Part shown: positions 62,840 to 64,000 of the stretch, piece by piece
Layout of the letters: every line of letters starts with the position of its first letter
Numbering within the stretch: position 1 is the first letter of the stretch
Assembly (NCBI RefSeq): GCF_036227565.1
Contig: NZ_CP109460.1
Coordinates: 7,316,001-7,380,000 of the forward strand
Length of the DNA: 64,000 nt
Source: Streptomyces sp. NBC_01454
GTDB lineage: Bacteria; Actinomycetota; Actinomycetes; Streptomycetales; Streptomycetaceae
Direction: 5' to 3'
Made by a program: the position numbers and the translations under genes
The notes under the pieces: generated by a model
What the model was told of the DNA's origin: nothing
Database searches by the model: none
The model's input: only the letters and a program-made list of their open reading frames with translations

Positions 62840-63369
62840 TGAAGCAGCCCGATGTGCCGCCCGGGCAGGCGTCGTCCGGCACCGAACCGGCGGAGCTGGC
62901 CGGGCGGCTGCGCGCGGTCGTCCAGCAGCTGCTGCCGCTGCTCCGCGGACAGCAGCAGAACCGCGATCTCACCCCCAGCCGGACGGCCGCCCTCGCGGCG
63001 CTCGCCGCCCATGGCCCGCTGCGCATCAGCGAACTCGCCGCCCGGATGAACATCGCGCTGTCCACCACCTCCCGCATGGTGGATCTGCTCGACGGCCACG
63101 GCTGGCTCGCCCGCCGCCCGGACCCCGCCGACCAGCGCGCCAGCCTGATCAGCCTCAGCGACGAGGGGCTCGCGCTGCTGCACGCCGTACGCCGGGAGAC
63201 CACCGGCCTGCTCGCCGAGCGGATCGGCCGGCTGGCCCCCGACCGGCAGCGGCTGGTGCAGGAGGCGCTGCCGGCGCTGGAGGAGCTCGTCGCATGGACG
63301 CCGCCGGACGGCCCGTCGCCGCGACGGCCGGTTCGGCCGGGCGAGGGTGCCGCCGATCCGGTGAACTGA
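62839..63369 (+). CDS. MarR-family regulator
   Basis: This 176-residue protein has a winged helix: LTPSRTAALAALAAHGPLRI, the recognition helix ARMNIALSTTSRMVDLLDGH and the wing with DPADQRASLISLSDEG, all typical of MarR. It probably once controlled the transporter whose end remains directly upstream. GTG 62836 is an alternative start. Ligands of such regulators are often phenolic drugs or salicylate-like acids, which cannot be specified here. Confidence 0.87.
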   Translation: MKQPDVPPGQASSGTEPAELAGRLRAVVQQLLPLLRGQQQNRDLTPSRTAALAALAAHGPLRISELAARMNIALSTTSRMVDLLDGHGWLARRPDPADQRASLISLSDEGLALLHAVRRETTGLLAERIGRLAPDRQRLVQEALPALEELVAWTPPDGPSPRRPVRPGEGAADPVN

Positions 63370-63440
63370 CCCCCGGGGCCGGCCCGCAGGAGGGGAGGGG
63401 GCCGGCCGGGTGACCGCGGCGCACCCTCTAGAGTGCGGGG

Positions 63441-63848
63441 GTGCCGACGTACAGCATTGGTCAGGCAGCGGGGCTGCTGGGGGTGAGCGCGGAGACCGTC
63501 CGCCGCTGGGCCGACGGCGGCCGGCTCCACATGGACCGCGACGGTGCGGGAAACCGCGTGATCGACGGGGTGAGCCTCGCGGCGTTCGCCAAGGAGCGCG
63601 GCACGGGGCTGCATCCGGTGCCGGGCGAGGTGCTGACCTCGGTGCGGAACGCGTTCGCCGGGATCGTCACCCGCGTGACGCTGGAGGAGGTGCTCGCCCG
63701 GGTCGAGATCCAGTCCGGGCCGCACCGGCTGGTCTCCGTGGTCAGCCGCGAGGCGGTGGAGGAACTGGGCATCGAGGTCGGGGTGACCGCCACCGCCCGG
63801 GTGAAGTCCACCCATGTGCACATCGACCTGCCCGACGGGCGGAGATGA
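63441..63848 (+). CDS. Molybdopterin-binding (TOBE/Mop) protein with MerR-like HTH
   Basis: This 135-residue protein has an N-terminal HTH (YSIGQAAGLLGVSAETVRRW) and a C-terminal Mop/TOBE domain: VRNAFAGIVTRVTLEEVLAR then HRLVSVVSREAVEELGIEVG and ARVKSTHVHID. This is the combination of molbindin-like regulators that sense molybdate, usually next to mod transporters; none is in the window. GTG 63441 fits. It converges on the PucR gene. Confidence 0.85.
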   Translation: MPTYSIGQAAGLLGVSAETVRRWADGGRLHMDRDGAGNRVIDGVSLAAFAKERGTGLHPVPGEVLTSVRNAFAGIVTRVTLEEVLARVEIQSGPHRLVSVVSREAVEELGIEVGVTATARVKSTHVHIDLPDGRR

Positions 63849-63881
63849 GCCGCCGGGCGGCCCGCCCGCACCCGCAGGCGG

Positions 63882-64000
63882 TCAGCGGCACAGCAGCGCC
63901 GCCTGCAGATCCAGCTTGTGATCGAGCCGGGACAGATCCCGGCCGGTGAGCCGCTCGATGCGCTGGATGCGGTAGTGCACCGTGTTCACGTGCAGGTGCA
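63882..64000 (-). CDS. PucR-family regulator, C-terminal end (cut by the window edge)
   Basis: The visible 38 residues are HLHVNTVHYRIQRIERLTGR followed by DLSRLDHKLDLQAALLCR, the PucR-type C-terminal HTH (HTH_30), in which HxNTVxYRxxRIE is the recognition segment. The rest lies beyond the window. Such regulators control purine, amino-acid or lipid catabolism. Confidence 0.88.
   Translation of the reverse strand, partial: HLHVNTVHYRIQRIERLTGRDLSRLDHKLDLQAALLCR

Overview
The window is chromosomal DNA of very high G+C content, with almost every third codon position G or C and frequent GTG/TTG starts. Its gene content (whiE-type spore pigment polyketide locus, SPW-repeat membrane protein, membrane-anchored Mrr nuclease, many small regulators, actinobacterial GTP cyclohydrolase II paralogue) points to a Streptomyces or a very close relative. 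No rRNA, tRNA or CRISPR array was seen. The accessory character (remnant genes, short operons of unusual enzymes, pigment locus) suits a region outside the conserved core.

Layout. (1) 1-7100: a left-truncated cluster with two NodU/CmcH-type carbamoyltransferases, a phytanoyl-CoA-dioxygenase-like oxygenase, an MFS exporter, a CxxC flavoprotein, an SGNH-type protein, a 61-residue protein and a short SxtJ-like membrane peptide. The last four resemble a carbamoyltransferase/SGNH/DUF5989/SxtJ quartet. (2) 7100-13000: a methyltransferase, then a 4.4-kb segment (esterase, channel-like membrane protein, CorA-like protein) flanked by 143-bp direct repeats. The repeats are the 3' end of a Rieske lipoprotein gene; the intact gene lies at the right and a remnant at the left, with a beheaded LuxR gene at the right junction. 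(3) 13000-33600: mixed housekeeping and accessory genes: S9 peptidase, histidine kinases, Mrr nuclease, two SDR enzymes, uracil-DNA glycosylase, apolipoprotein N-acyltransferase, ABC exporter, STAS protein, glutathione peroxidase, and several gene remnants (flavin monooxygenase, amino-acid permease, DinB/DUF664).

(4) 33600-40020: the spore-pigment type II polyketide locus in whiE order ORFI-ORFVII (SchA/CurD protein, cupin, KS-alpha, KS-beta/CLF, ACP, aromatase, TcmI-like cyclase). A convergent O-methyltransferase follows, and no recognisable ORFVIII hydroxylase is present. (5) 43270-50900: an unusual pathway locus combining GTP cyclohydrolase II, a creatininase-family amidohydrolase, a RibD-type reductase, a 6-pyruvoyltetrahydropterin-synthase homologue lacking its catalytic residues, a BchC-like dehydrogenase, a glycosyltransferase, a methyltransferase, a CDP-alcohol phosphatidyltransferase and an LPG-synthase-type membrane protein. 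This looks like conversion of a GTP-derived pyrimidine into a glycosylated, perhaps lipid-linked product.

(6) 51000-52900: CbtA/CbtB cobalt uptake proteins under a cobalamin riboswitch, divergent from a histidine-phosphatase homologue that lacks both catalytic histidines. (7) 53000-58210: SPW protein, alkylsulfatase-like enzyme, STAND ATPase. (8) 58230-62070: a tightly coupled five-gene operon on the minus strand, starting with a 61-residue peptide and followed by an unknown 233-residue protein, two DUF6895-like paralogues and a class-C beta-lactamase-fold hydrolase. This is the best candidate in the window for an undescribed small-peptide system. (9) 62500-64000: an MFS remnant coupled to a MarR regulator, a molbindin-type regulator and the end of a PucR regulator.
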